Below, one piece after another: positions 32,355-41,165 of a DNA stretch of 57,243 nucleotides (its first letter is position 1; each line of letters begins with the position of its first letter). A model generated the notes under the pieces. The model was not told the origin of the DNA and ran no database searches. It saw only the letters and a list, made by a program, of their open reading frames with translations. The stretch lies in NCBI GenBank assembly GCA_964430565.1, contig CAYSFD010000008.1, positions 1 to 57,243 on the forward strand, read 5' to 3'. Made by a program: the position numbers and the translations under genes. This DNA is from VBDM01 sp964430565 (GTDB lineage Bacteria > Pseudomonadota > Gammaproteobacteria > Burkholderiales > SG8-39).

Positions 32355-33592
32355 TACTTCGCGTAGCTGACGCGGAAGATGATCCCGTTGTGGTCATCGG
32401 ACACGAGCAGCGAGCCGTCGCGCATCACCATCACGTCCGCCGGCCGGCCCCACATCGGCGGATCGGCCTTCTCGTCGGTGAGGAAGCCCGTCAGGAAGGG
32501 CTCCATCTTCGGAGTGCCCTTCTCGTCCAGGGTCACGCGCGTGACGTTATAGCCCTGCTTGATGGTGCGGTTCCACGAGCCGCGCATGGCGATGAAGATG
32601 TTGCTCTGGTACTCGGCCGGGAACATCTTGCCCGTGTAGAAACGCATTCCAATGGGCGCGATGTGGGCGCCGAGCTTCAGCGCGGGCGGCGTGAACTCCT
32701 TGCAGTCGCGGCCTTTGCCGTACACGGGATCGAGGGTGTCGCCCTGATGGCAGAACGGATAGCCGAAGTGCTGGCCCTTGCGCGTGACGACGTTGAGTTC
32801 GTCGTGCGGCGATTCGTCGCTGAGCCAGTCGCGGGCGTGCTCCGTAAACCACAGCTGCCTGGTCTTGGGATGCCAGTCGAAGCCGACCGAATTGCGCACA
32901 CCCATGGCGACGTTCTCCAGCGTGCCGGACTTCGGATCCACGCGGGAAATCGACCCCTCCATGTAGCTTGGCATGACGATGTTGCCGGGCGCGCCGATGT
33001 TGAAGTAGAGCTTGCCGTCGGGTCCCATCGCGAGGAACTTCCAGAAGTGGCCGGGCGCCTTGTTCGGATCGAGGTTGTCGATCACGACCTTCGCTTCAGG
33101 CGGGCTGTCGAGGCGGTCCTCGATGCCGTCGAAGCGCGTGATGCGGTTGCGCTCGGCGACGTAGAGCGTGCCCTTGTTGAATACGATCCCGTTCGGCGTA
33201 TCCAGACCCTTGAGGATCGTCTTCACCTCGCGCTTGCCGCCGCGGTCGACGACTGCGTACACATCCTTCAACTGGCGGGTGCCCACGAAAACCGTGCCTT
33301 TGCTGCCCAGGGCGAGCGAGCGCGCGTTCGGCAACCCCTCGGCCCAGACTTCGACCTTGAAGCCGGCCGGGACCTTGAGCTTGTCGATCGGGAGATCCTT
33401 GGCGGCCTTGCCGGTCGGGTGAATCGCGAACGGGTGCAGCGTTGATTTTTCCTGTTCGCCCGAGCGGCCCTGCGCCCAGGATGGGGGTGCCTTGGCGGCG
33501 GCGGGAGCTGCGGGGGCAGGCGGTTGTTGTGCGAATGCAGCTGTGCTGACTGCGACAAGAAATGCGAGGGGTACAGCCTTGAATGGGTTCAT
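32354..33592 (-). CDS. PQQ-type sugar/sorbosone dehydrogenase-like beta-propeller
   Basis: 412 residues with a signal peptide ending AFAQ and an Ala/Pro-rich linker. The rest is a six-bladed propeller of the soluble PQQ-glucose dehydrogenase/L-sorbosone dehydrogenase type: VPAGFKVEVWAEGLPNARSLALG, DTPNGIVF, VRNSVGFDWHPKTRQLWFTEHARD, ESPHDELN, GYPFCHQG, GMRFYTG and DGSLLVSDDHNGIIFRV. It would oxidise a sugar or alcohol in the periplasm and pass electrons to the overlapping cytochrome c gene. GGAGGAGA precedes the start. The substrate is unknown, and PQQ synthesis genes are not in this window. Confidence 0.82.
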   Translation of the reverse strand: MNPFKAVPLAFLVAVSTAAFAQQPPAPAAPAAAKAPPSWAQGRSGEQEKSTLHPFAIHPTGKAAKDLPIDKLKVPAGFKVEVWAEGLPNARSLALGSKGTVFVGTRQLKDVYAVVDRGGKREVKTILKGLDTPNGIVFNKGTLYVAERNRITRFDGIEDRLDSPPEAKVVIDNLDPNKAPGHFWKFLAMGPDGKLYFNIGAPGNIVMPSYMEGSISRVDPKSGTLENVAMGVRNSVGFDWHPKTRQLWFTEHARDWLSDESPHDELNVVTRKGQHFGYPFCHQGDTLDPVYGKGRDCKEFTPPALKLGAHIAPIGMRFYTGKMFPAEYQSNIFIAMRGSWNRTIKQGYNVTRVTLDEKGTPKMEPFLTGFLTDEKADPPMWGRPADVMVMRDGSLLVSDDHNGIIFRVSYAK

Positions 33593-33623
33593 GGGTCTCC
33601 TCCGATTTTTTTACAGCGGACCT

Positions 33624-33652
33624 AGTGTATCCAGACGCGAGGATGCAGGCAA
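33624..33652 (-). promoter_or_regulatory. predicted promoter of the dehydrogenase-cytochrome operon
   Basis: Minus strand: TTGCCT at 33647-33652, a 17-base spacer and TACACT at 33624-33629, both 4/6 matches, about 30 bases upstream of the start codon at 33592. Confidence 0.4.
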
Positions 33653-33744
33653 TGGCTTCGAATGGCGCCATGGCTGAGCCCGAACGGTGCATGTTCTTGC
33701 GGTGCAGCACATTGGGCAGAGCGGCGCATCCACGGGCTTGTCGC

Positions 33745-33774
33745 TTGACAGGATCGCGGCCTTGATTCTATATA
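33745..33774 (+). promoter_or_regulatory. predicted promoter of the beta-propeller gene
   Basis: A perfect TTGACA at 33745-33750, an 18-base spacer and TATATA at 33769-33774. The expected leader contains a 6-bp hairpin at 33801-33816 (TCCGCC/GGCGGA) and then GGAGGAG before the ATG at 33841. Confidence 0.6.
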
Positions 33775-33840
33775 GACACTGTTTCCCCGCATCACTCCCA
33801 TCCGCCCTCAGGCGGACTCAATAACGACAAGGAGGAGCAC

Positions 33841-34917
33841 ATGAAGAAATTGCTGACAGGTTTCATTTCCCTGTTGTTGCTCGGCGCCGGTGTTGCCTGG
33901 GCGCACGACGATTCGGACGACGATCGAAGCGCGGTTCGCAGGTTCGCGACGCTGCCGGACGGCGTGCGGTTTCCGGAGGGGATCACCGCCAATCCGGCGA
34001 ACGGCGACATTTATGTGGCCACGTTTGATGGTGGAAACCAGAACAAGTTGTTGCGCTACAACCGGCACGGCCACTTGGTCGCCCAACGCGACTTCGGCGT
34101 CGAGCCGCTCCTCGGCCTGGAATTTGATCGCGTCAACAAGAAGGTGTACATCGCCAATGTTGGCAACTTCGTCGGCACCGCATCCAGGATCCAGCGCATC
34201 GCCGCGAACTTCAACAGCTCGACCGCCATCGAGCCCGTTGCGGACATCCCGACGACTGGCGCACCCGGCGAGCGAGTTGTGAATAACCCAGACGGCAGCG
34301 TGGACAAAATCACGTTCGGTTTCGGCGCTCGTGTCCCCAATGCTCTGACGTTCGACAAGCACGGAAACCTGTACGTCTCCGACTCGTTCCAGGGCGCGAT
34401 CTTCAGCATCGACAACCCGAACGCGTGTGTACCGAACTGCACCGCGCATAAATGGGCGCACGATCCGCTGCTCGCCACGGCCGGCTTCCCGCCTTTCGGC
34501 GCGAACGGCTTGGCCTTCAACGAGCACGACGCCGCGCTTTTCGTCGCCAACACGGGCGATGATCGGGTTCTGAAGGTGGATCCAGTGACCAAGATAGTGT
34601 CGGTCTTCGCGGAAAGCATCAACGGCGCGGACGGTATCGTCTTCGACCGGCGCGGTCGTCTTTGGGTCGCCGCGAATCAGAACGACGAAGTCGTGGCGCT
34701 AAACACGAAGGGCCGAGTGATCGTTCGCCTGGGCTCGTTCGAGGGAATCGGCCACGACGGATCGCCGAAAGGATTGCTGTTCCCGGCGAGCCTGGTGATC
34801 GTCGGCGATGAGATGTTCGTCACTAATCTGGCTCTGCCCCTGAACAATGTCGCTGGCGATGAGCCCGAAGAAGACGTTACGCGCTGGACGGTTTCGCGGA
34901 TCAGACTGCCCCACTGA
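33841..34917 (+). CDS. secreted NHL/SMP-30-like beta-propeller protein
   Basis: 358 residues with a signal peptide ending AWAHD. The mature protein is built of repeated propeller strands: FPEGITANPANGDIYVATF, LLGLEFDRVNKKVYIANVG, VPNALTFDKHGNLYVSDSF, GANGLAFNEHDAALFVANTG and GADGIVFDRRGRLWVAANQ, i.e. at least five blades. Similar proteins are lactonases, gluconolactonase-like or sugar-sensing propellers; a catalytic set could not be fixed by eye. It diverges from the PQQ-dehydrogenase operon, so the two may act on related substrates. Strong ribosome site AAGGAGGAG. Confidence 0.7.
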   Translation: MKKLLTGFISLLLLGAGVAWAHDDSDDDRSAVRRFATLPDGVRFPEGITANPANGDIYVATFDGGNQNKLLRYNRHGHLVAQRDFGVEPLLGLEFDRVNKKVYIANVGNFVGTASRIQRIAANFNSSTAIEPVADIPTTGAPGERVVNNPDGSVDKITFGFGARVPNALTFDKHGNLYVSDSFQGAIFSIDNPNACVPNCTAHKWAHDPLLATAGFPPFGANGLAFNEHDAALFVANTGDDRVLKVDPVTKIVSVFAESINGADGIVFDRRGRLWVAANQNDEVVALNTKGRVIVRLGSFEGIGHDGSPKGLLFPASLVIVGDEMFVTNLALPLNNVAGDEPEEDVTRWTVSRIRLPH

Positions 34918-34921
34918 TACC

Positions 34922-34973
34922 GTAGTCACGCGCCACAAAAAAACTGCGCGACGGGATTTCTCCCGTCGCGCAG
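34922..34973 (+). terminator. strong terminator, copy 1 of a duplicated module
   Basis: A 13-bp perfect stem (34944-34956 with 34961-34973) with a TTTC loop is preceded by an A-run and followed by CCGTTTT, so it may work in both directions. The preceding bases (AGTCACGCGCCA) and stem recur at 36188-36239. Confidence 0.75.
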
Positions 34974-35026
34974 CCGTTTTCCGGATACGAAGTAGCGGAG
35001 CGATGAAGCGCGCGGCAGCGCGATCC

Positions 35027-36076
35027 TCATTTGATCCGCCACAACTCGCCGGCGGACAGGTCCGGATGCTTCGCCAGCAGGGCACGCCTGCCTTCTTCGG
35101 CGCGCTTTTTCCAGCCGCGGCCGCGCCCGACGGCGTCGCGCCAGGCTTTGTTGAAGCGCGCTGCCTCGCCGTTGGCGAGGTGCCACTGCGCCAGCGCAGC
35201 GGCCTGTTCGAGGTCCTTCGCCGCTTTTACACGCTCGGCCATCGGGCGCTCGCCGTGGACGATGAGCTTGTGCACGGCATAGCGCTCCGGCGCCGGGATG
35301 TTGACCACGCAGGCCCCTTCGCGCGCGAACAGCGCGGCCTGCGTTGTGCCGGCGAGCGGGAACTCCATGAATTTCAGCGGCTCCAGCGCGAGGCCGAGTT
35401 CGTCCAGGACTCCGGTCTTTCCCGAGCGGGTTTCGCTGGTGAGGAAGTCCAGGCGCAGTTCCGGGTCGGCGGGATTGCGATACTGCGCGCTTGCCTTGCC
35501 CGAGAATTGCCGGATCGGCAGTAGCCCCATTTCGAGCGAGGTCAGGGCATCGTGGACCGAGATTCGCACGTTCGCGGGTAAGGCTATCGAGACGTTGCGC
35601 CCGGCGTGAGCGAAATCCACGTCCTGGGTGCGCTCGCTCGCGATCCAGCGCGCGCCCAGCATATTGCCCGTGGCGATGAAGGCGTGCGTGCCGATGAGCA
35701 CGCCGCCCGCGCGAAAAAAACCGTAGGCAGACAACTGTCTGATGATGCGGTAATGCTTGGGCGGTGTCGCCGCGCAACCCAGCGCTTGGGCGGATTGGGC
35801 TGCCGGCGCCAGTTTCCTGGGCGCCTTGACTCGCTTGAAGCGCGACACCAGCGCGTTCACGCGTTCGTCGTCCGGCCCGACATAGACCATGCGAACCTTT
35901 CCGTCCACGTCGCGGTAACCGAAGTAGACATAGGATCGCCCGTGGATGACGCGCTTGTGGAAGGCGCCTTTCAGTCCTGCCAGCGCCTCCAGCTCGAAAG
36001 CGCGAGCCTGTTCCAGCAGCTCGCCATAGGCGGTCTGGGCCGAGAGGGACAGTTCCTTGTAGAGAGTGCCGTTCAT
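35027..36076 (-). CDS. GSU2403-family nucleotidyltransferase-fold protein
   Basis: 349 residues. AGGVLIGTHAFIATGNMLGARW and RTQDVDFAHAG near residues 124-160 form the nucleotidyltransferase signature (Gly-Thr, then Asp-x-Asp) of the GSU2403/NTP_transf_8 group. ERYAVHKLIVHGERP in the C-terminal half is also typical of AbiEii-like toxin relatives. The protein may transfer a nucleotide to RNA or protein, but no target is known. There is no ribosome site before ATG 36076, and the predicted transcription start is only about four bases upstream, so the mRNA may be leaderless. The gene is bracketed by two copies of the same terminator. Confidence 0.78.
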   Translation of the reverse strand: MNGTLYKELSLSAQTAYGELLEQARAFELEALAGLKGAFHKRVIHGRSYVYFGYRDVDGKVRMVYVGPDDERVNALVSRFKRVKAPRKLAPAAQSAQALGCAATPPKHYRIIRQLSAYGFFRAGGVLIGTHAFIATGNMLGARWIASERTQDVDFAHAGRNVSIALPANVRISVHDALTSLEMGLLPIRQFSGKASAQYRNPADPELRLDFLTSETRSGKTGVLDELGLALEPLKFMEFPLAGTTQAALFAREGACVVNIPAPERYAVHKLIVHGERPMAERVKAAKDLEQAAALAQWHLANGEAARFNKAWRDAVGRGRGWKKRAEEGRRALLAKHPDLSAGELWRIK

Positions 36077-36085
36077 GGCGGAAAC

Positions 36086-36113
36086 GTACTATACAAATTT
36101 GGAAATGTATAGT
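36086..36113 (-). promoter_or_regulatory. perfect 9-bp inverted repeat over a predicted promoter
   Basis: TACTATACA at 36086 and TGTATAGTA at 36105 are exact reverse complements ten bases apart. On the minus strand TATAGT (5/6) is the -10, with TTTACT (4/6) as -35 at a 17-base spacer. A regulator bound to the repeat would cover the core promoter of the nucleotidyltransferase gene. Confidence 0.6.
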
Positions 36114-36187
36114 AAATGGACAGCGACCTTCGGTTACATTCGAGTCCTGCCTCCTTGTCGTAGTACTACCCCACCACGTGACATCCG

Positions 36188-36239
36188 CAGTCACGCGCCA
36201 TAAAAAAAACTGCGCGACGGGATCTCTCCCGTCGCGCAG
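36188..36239 (-). terminator. strong terminator, copy 2 of the duplicated module
   Basis: The same 13-bp stem as at 34944-34973 occurs at 36210-36222 with 36227-36239 (loop TCTC), again preceded by AGTCACGCGCCA and an A-run of eight. Read leftward, it gives a T-run after the stem and would end the 36301-36816 gene. Confidence 0.75.
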
Positions 36240-36300
36240 AATTTGCTTGGCGCAACGTGCGTTCCGCGCGCCTCGGCTTCCCCGAAGAAGGGTCGGAAGC

Positions 36301-36816
36301 TTAGTCGTCGTTCCCCAGATTCGGGATCCCGGCCGCGAACCAGGCGCCGGCCGGGTTGCGGATCAGCAGCACGGCACTGTCGCACGGGTTCGGCGGGACT
36401 GGCAAGAGCATGTCGTCGATCCGGAAGTCGCCGTTAGCCTCGAGCGGGACCAAGCCCGAGTCGTGCGGAACGTTGCCGTCGTTGGCACACAACAAGGTGG
36501 CGCGGACGCTCTGATTCGCGTTAAAGCCGATGTTAGTGCCCCCGCCCAGCAGCAGGCCTTTTCCTTTGACCCTGATGCGCCCGTCGACCTTCACGTCGGC
36601 CCTGAGATCGGCGATCACCCAGATCTGCCCCGGTGGCTGCACTCCACGGACAATGTTCCGATTTACGACTTCGGCCGTCGCCGCGACGCCCACGCCGCTC
36701 GAGACGGGAATGACGCCGATGCCACCCTTGAACTTCACGAGGGAATCGTCTGCCGCCGCCGACAGCGGATACACGACCCCGAGGAACAGCAAGAAAGCCA
36801 ATATTCTCTTCACCAT
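36301..36816 (-). CDS. hypothetical secreted protein
   Basis: 171 residues with a signal peptide (FLLFLGVVYPLSAAA). The mature part is beta-rich with GGIGVIPVSSGVGVA, RIRVKGKGLLLGGG and a C-terminal LLIRNPAGAWFAAGIP; two cysteines (LLCAND, NPCDS) could form a disulphide. No family is recognised, though similar small exported proteins occur in betaproteobacteria. AAAAGGAGGAG sets the start at 36816. It diverges from cydA across 121 bp. Confidence 0.65.
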   Translation of the reverse strand: MVKRILAFLLFLGVVYPLSAAADDSLVKFKGGIGVIPVSSGVGVAATAEVVNRNIVRGVQPPGQIWVIADLRADVKVDGRIRVKGKGLLLGGGTNIGFNANQSVRATLLCANDGNVPHDSGLVPLEANGDFRIDDMLLPVPPNPCDSAVLLIRNPAGAWFAAGIPNLGNDD

Positions 36817-36937
36817 GGTAACTCCTCCTTTTGTAAGTAGCGGGACTTCAAGGCGAGAACACCCCCGACGAGCGGTGTATTCCATTACACGGCGATGAAG
36901 AGGTCGTTGCGACGGATTTTCCGTATGATAGTCAGCC

Positions 36938-38242
36938 ATGGACGCAGATGTCCTGCTTCTCGCCCGCGCGCAGTTCGGGCTGAATATCGGGTTTCACATC
37001 CTGTTCCCGAGTCTGACCATCGCGCTCGGGTGGATCCTGTTGTATTTCCGCATACGCTACGCGCGCTCGGGCGACCCGGCGTGGCTTGCCACCTACAAGC
37101 TCTGGACCAAGGTGTTCGCGCTTTCCTTCGTGATGGGCGTGGTGAGCGGAATCACCATGTCGTTCCAGTTCGGCACGAACTGGCCGGGTTTCATGCAGAA
37201 GGTGGGCAACATCGCCGGGCCGCTGCTCGCCTACGAGGTGCTCACGGCGTTTTTCCTCGAGGCGACCTTTCTCGGGGTGATGCTCTTCGGCATGAACCGC
37301 GTGCCGGGCTGGATGCATATCTTCTCGGCCGCCATGGTCGCGCTGGGCACGACGCTCTCGGCGTTCTGGATCCTCGCGCTCAACTCGTGGATGCAGACGC
37401 CCGCCGGCCAGGTGATGGATGGGGGCCAGATCATCGCAGGGGACTGGATGCAGGTGATCTTCAACCCGTCGTTTCCCTTCCGGTTGACCCATATGCTGCT
37501 CGCGTCCGGCCTCACCGCCGCGTTCGTCGTTACGGGCCTGTCGGCGTGGCGGCTGTTGCGCGCGGGCGAAGACGTCTCGGCGCGCAAAACTCTGCGCTTC
37601 GCTCTGCTGTTGGCCGCCGTGCTCGCGCCGCTGCAGGTGTTCGTCGGCGATCTGCATGGGCTCAACACGCTGGAACACCAGCCGGCGAAGATCGCCGCGA
37701 TCGAAGCAATCTGGAAAACGCAAAAGGGCGCTCCGCTTGTGCTCTTCGCCGTTCCGGACGACGACAGACGCAGGAACGACTTCGCGATCGAGATTCCCAA
37801 GGGCGCGAGCTTGATCCTCAAGCATGACGGCGACGCCGAGCTAAAGGGCATCGACGCCTTTGCGCCCGACACGCCGCCCGTGGCTCCGGTGTTCTTCGCG
37901 TTCCGCGTGATGGTCGGGATGGGGATGCTGATGCTCGCGCTCGGGTGGGGGGGAGTCTGGATGACGCGCCGCGGCATGCTGCCGCCGCGCTGGCTGCTGT
38001 GGACCCTGGCCGGTTCCACCTTCGCCGGGTGGATCGCGACGCTCGCAGGGTGGCTCGTCACCGAGATCGGCAGGCAGCCTTGGCTCGTCACCGGCATCCT
38101 CAAGACCGCCGACGCCGCGGGAGGCGTGTTAGGCGCGCAACTCGGCGCGAGCCTGACTGCCTACATCCTGACCTACGCCGTGATGCTGATCGCGTATTTC
38201 GTGGTGCTCACCCATCTCGCGGGCAAGGGAGCGCACACATGA
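36938..38242 (+). CDS. cydA: cytochrome bd ubiquinol oxidase subunit I, CioA-like
   Basis: 434 residues with nine predicted membrane segments. FGLNIGFHILFPSLTIALGW has the haem b595 histidine; GRQPW is the CydA signature; MSFQFGTNW and FLEATFLGVMLFG are haem-binding helices. The length is well short of the 522-residue E. coli enzyme because the long Q-loop insert is missing, as in CioA-type oxidases. It reduces oxygen with quinol at the inner membrane. The stop overlaps the cydB start (ATGA). A TATGAT lies eight bases before the ATG without a ribosome site, so leaderless translation is possible. Confidence 0.93.
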   Translation: MDADVLLLARAQFGLNIGFHILFPSLTIALGWILLYFRIRYARSGDPAWLATYKLWTKVFALSFVMGVVSGITMSFQFGTNWPGFMQKVGNIAGPLLAYEVLTAFFLEATFLGVMLFGMNRVPGWMHIFSAAMVALGTTLSAFWILALNSWMQTPAGQVMDGGQIIAGDWMQVIFNPSFPFRLTHMLLASGLTAAFVVTGLSAWRLLRAGEDVSARKTLRFALLLAAVLAPLQVFVGDLHGLNTLEHQPAKIAAIEAIWKTQKGAPLVLFAVPDDDRRRNDFAIEIPKGASLILKHDGDAELKGIDAFAPDTPPVAPVFFAFRVMVGMGMLMLALGWGGVWMTRRGMLPPRWLLWTLAGSTFAGWIATLAGWLVTEIGRQPWLVTGILKTADAAGGVLGAQLGASLTAYILTYAVMLIAYFVVLTHLAGKGAHT

Positions 38243-39231
38243 ATCTCGACCTGCCGCTCGTCTTTGCGTTCATCATGGGACTGGCGATCCTGATGTACGT
38301 GGTTCTCGACGGCTACGATCTCGGCGTCGGCATGCTGATGCCCGCGGCCGATGCGCGCGAGCAGGAGCTGATGGTCGCCTCGATCGGGCCGTTCTGGGAC
38401 GCGAACGAGACCTGGCTGGTGCTGGGCGTCGGGATTCTGCTCGTCGCCTTCCCCGTCGCGCACGGCATCGTGCTCGGCGCGCTGTACCTGCCGGTTGTGG
38501 CGATGCTCATCGGCTTGATGCTGCGCGGCGTGGCGTTCGAATTTCGCATCAAGGCCGAAGGCTGGCACCGCGAGCTGTGGAACTGGCTGTTCTGGTTCGG
38601 CTCGTTTCTCGCCTCGTTCGCCCAGGGGCTGATGCTCGGGCGCTACATCATGGGTTTTCACGCGGGGTTCGGCTATTACCTGTTCGCGACGTTGGTGGGC
38701 GCGAGCCTGTGCGGTGGCTACGTGTTGCTCGGCGCCACGTGGCTCATATTGAAAACCGAAGGCGAGCTCCAGAAGAAGGCGCTCGGCTGGGCGCGCTGGG
38801 GCTTGATGTGGGTCGCGCTCGGCGTTGCGCTGGTGAGCCTCGCCACGCCCCTCGTGAGCCAGACGGTGTACCTGAGGTGGTTCGATTTTCCGCGCACGCT
38901 CGCGCTGATGCTCCTGCCGTTTGCGACGCTCGCCGCGGGCGTATTCGTATGGTTTGCAATCGGGCGCATGAAGCGCGGTGCGCCCGAACCGGACTGGATG
39001 CCGTTCGCAGGGGCTGTGACGATCTTCGCGTTCGCTTTCGCCGGTCTCGCCTACAGCCTGTTTCCGTACGTGGTCATGGATCGCATGACCATCTGGGAAG
39101 CGGCATCGCACCCGTCCTCGCTCAAGGTCATACTCGTGGGCGTGGTGATCGTGCTCCCCTTCCTCGTCGCCTATACGGCGTTCGCCTACCGCGTGTTCCG
39201 CGGCAAGGCGCGCTCCGGCCTGTACGAGTAA
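38239..39231 (+). CDS. cydB: cytochrome bd ubiquinol oxidase subunit II
   Basis: 330 residues, eight or nine membrane segments. LYVVLDGYDLGVGML-type segment near residue 19, GPFWDANETWLVLGVG near 50 and FPYVVMDRMTIWEAASHPSSL near 278 are conserved CydB features. It forms the heterodimer with the cydA product and shares its operon. No small cydX gene was seen in the 19-bp gap before the next gene. Length is slightly below that of E. coli CydB. Confidence 0.93.
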   Translation: MNLDLPLVFAFIMGLAILMYVVLDGYDLGVGMLMPAADAREQELMVASIGPFWDANETWLVLGVGILLVAFPVAHGIVLGALYLPVVAMLIGLMLRGVAFEFRIKAEGWHRELWNWLFWFGSFLASFAQGLMLGRYIMGFHAGFGYYLFATLVGASLCGGYVLLGATWLILKTEGELQKKALGWARWGLMWVALGVALVSLATPLVSQTVYLRWFDFPRTLALMLLPFATLAAGVFVWFAIGRMKRGAPEPDWMPFAGAVTIFAFAFAGLAYSLFPYVVMDRMTIWEAASHPSSLKVILVGVVIVLPFLVAYTAFAYRVFRGKARSGLYE

Positions 39232-39250
39232 GGGTCGGCTCCAATCGGCG

Positions 39251-40243
39251 TCACTGCACCGCTTTCCTGTAGTAGCTCTCGTCGATGTACTTCGCCGGAT
39301 CGGTGAGGTTCTTCTGGGGCTTGGCGAATTCGCTGCGCAGCTTCAGCACCGTGCGTGCGCCTTCCAGGTCGAGCTTGGCTTTTTTCTGGAAACCTTCCTT
39401 TTCCCCAAACATCACTTCGTAGGCCTTTTGCGCCGCCGGGCGCGGAGCGCTCGGGATGTACTTGATGTAGATCGAAACGGCCTCGTCTTTGTTCGCCGGC
39501 TGCTGCAGCCAGTCCATCGCCGCGACGTACGAGCGGATGAAGGCGACCAGCTGGTCGCCGTTCTTCGCCGCCCAGGAGCGGCGCGCGACCCCGATGGAAG
39601 CCTGATACGGGCCGAAAGTCGGAGTCGTGTCGCCGAGCCGCGTATAACCCTTCGATTCGGGCAAGAGTTCCGAAGGCGAGGTGATCATGGTGCCGGCGAT
39701 TCTCCCTTCCATCAGCGCCTGCACGCGCGCGGGCGTCCCGCCCAGGCGCTCGACCTTGTAGTCGCTCGATGACAGGCCGTTCATCGCGGCGAGCTTGTAG
39801 AGGATGAAGGCGAATCCGGTAGTCGCCGCGTCCACGCCGACGGTCTTTCCCTTGAGATCGGCGTAGGTCTTGATGTTCGGCTGGGTCACGAAACGCAGAG
39901 AGCCGGAGTAGCCGCCCATGAAGGCGAACAGGTCGGGCTGCGTCGGCAGCTCGGTTTCCCCTTGTCCTTCCTGGTAAGCGACGACGTTGTCGTACGCGGT
40001 GGTGCCGAGGTCGTAGGTTCCGTTCATCAGGTTGCGGATCTGCTCGACGGAGTTCGGCGTGAAGGAAAGCTTCACGGCAATCCCGTTCTTCGCGAACAGC
40101 CCTTTTTCCTGCGCCGCCCAGATCGGCCAGTTCCCGCCGCCGCCGAAGGCGATCACCTCCAGCGGCTTGGGTCCCTGCGCAACAGCGGCGCCGGCTGCGG
40201 CGATGAGCGTTATGGCGATTGCGAGTCTCTTCAGCACGTTCAT
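39251..40243 (-). CDS. NMT1/THI5-like ABC transporter substrate-binding protein
   Basis: 330 residues with a signal peptide ending AVAQ. IAFGGGGNWPIWAAQEKGLFAKNGIAVKL, LMNGTYDLGTTAYDNVVAY and LKGKTVGVDAATTGFAFILYKL fit the NMT1-like binding-protein group that captures nitrate, sulfonates, thiamine precursors or aromatics. GGAGGAGA supports the start at 40243, with the upstream extension rejected. It follows two peptide-type permease genes by 52 bp on the same strand. No matching permease of its own class is in the window, so its transporter partner is unclear. Confidence 0.8.
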   Translation of the reverse strand: MNVLKRLAIAITLIAAAGAAVAQGPKPLEVIAFGGGGNWPIWAAQEKGLFAKNGIAVKLSFTPNSVEQIRNLMNGTYDLGTTAYDNVVAYQEGQGETELPTQPDLFAFMGGYSGSLRFVTQPNIKTYADLKGKTVGVDAATTGFAFILYKLAAMNGLSSSDYKVERLGGTPARVQALMEGRIAGTMITSPSELLPESKGYTRLGDTTPTFGPYQASIGVARRSWAAKNGDQLVAFIRSYVAAMDWLQQPANKDEAVSIYIKYIPSAPRPAAQKAYEVMFGEKEGFQKKAKLDLEGARTVLKLRSEFAKPQKNLTDPAKYIDESYYRKAVQ

Positions 40244-40295
40244 GGTCTCCTCCACGGGAATGTTTCGCAAATTTCTTCCGACCACAGTATAAGCC

Positions 40296-41165
40296 TCATC
40301 GCCTCCGGCGCGGATCGAGGACGTCGCGCAATTGGTCCGCGACGAGATTGATACTAGCGATGGTGGCGAGCAGCGCGATCCCGGGGAAGAAGCTGATCCA
40401 GTAGTGGCCCGAAAGCAGGTAGGTGAAGCCGTTCGAGATCAATAGGCCGAGCGAGGGCTCCGTGATCGGCAGCCCTAGGCCGAGAAACGAGAGCGTCGCC
40501 TCGAGCGTGATCGCCGCGGCGACCTGGACTGCGGCGAGCACCAGCAGCGGCGGCAGGCAGTTCGGCAGCAGGTGACGGAAAATGATGCGCCCGCTCGAAA
40601 GCGCGAGCGAGGTCGCGGCCTCGATGTATTCCTTGCGGCGCTCGACCAGGGCGGCGGCGCGCGCGGTGCGGGCGTAGAAGGCCCATTGCACGGCGACGAG
40701 CGCGACGATGATCTTGTCCAGGCCTTGTCCGAGGACGGCGAGCAGCACCAGCGCGATGAGGATCGAAGGAAAGGAGAGCTGCAGGTCGGCCAAGCGCATG
40801 AGGAGCGCGTCGAGCCAGCCGCCGAACCATGCGGCGGCGAGGCCCAGGCTCACGCCGATCGCCAGCGCCAGCGCCGTGCTCGCCACGCCGACTGCGACGC
40901 TGGTGCGCAGGCCGTAGAGAATGGCCGAAAGCATATCGCGGCCCTGGTCGTCGGTGCCAAGCCAATGAATCCCGCCCGCCCTGGAGCGCGCGAGTGGCGG
41001 CAGGCGCGAGTCGAGCAGCTCGAGGCGCGCGAGGTCGTAGGGATTCTGCGGCGAGATCCAGGGCGCGAGCAGCGCGGCAAGAACGATCAGAGCGAAGAGC
41101 GCGAGCCCCACAACAGCGATGCGGCTCGCGGCGAATTCGGCGGCGAACTGGCGTCCGGGCGTCAC
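40296..41165 (-). CDS. peptide/nickel-type ABC permease, DppC-like
   Basis: 289 residues, about six membrane segments. GIHWLGTDDQGRDMLSAILYGLRTS is the DppC/OppC N-terminal signature and EYIEAATSLALSSGRIIFRHLLPN the EAA loop that contacts the ATPase. The GTG start overlaps the stop of the DppB-like gene (GTGA). It forms the second half of the channel for the family 5 binding protein encoded upstream. No ATPase gene lies in the operon. Confidence 0.88.
   Translation of the reverse strand: MTPGRQFAAEFAASRIAVVGLALFALIVLAALLAPWISPQNPYDLARLELLDSRLPPLARSRAGGIHWLGTDDQGRDMLSAILYGLRTSVAVGVASTALALAIGVSLGLAAAWFGGWLDALLMRLADLQLSFPSILIALVLLAVLGQGLDKIIVALVAVQWAFYARTARAAALVERRKEYIEAATSLALSSGRIIFRHLLPNCLPPLLVLAAVQVAAAITLEATLSFLGLGLPITEPSLGLLISNGFTYLLSGHYWISFFPGIALLATIASINLVADQLRDVLDPRRRR

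Noticed and set aside
36924..36938. Leaderless promoter of cydA (TATGAT eight bases before the ATG)
   Set aside because: No acceptable -35 box lies at 16-18 bases, so it is mentioned only as a possibility in the cydA entry.
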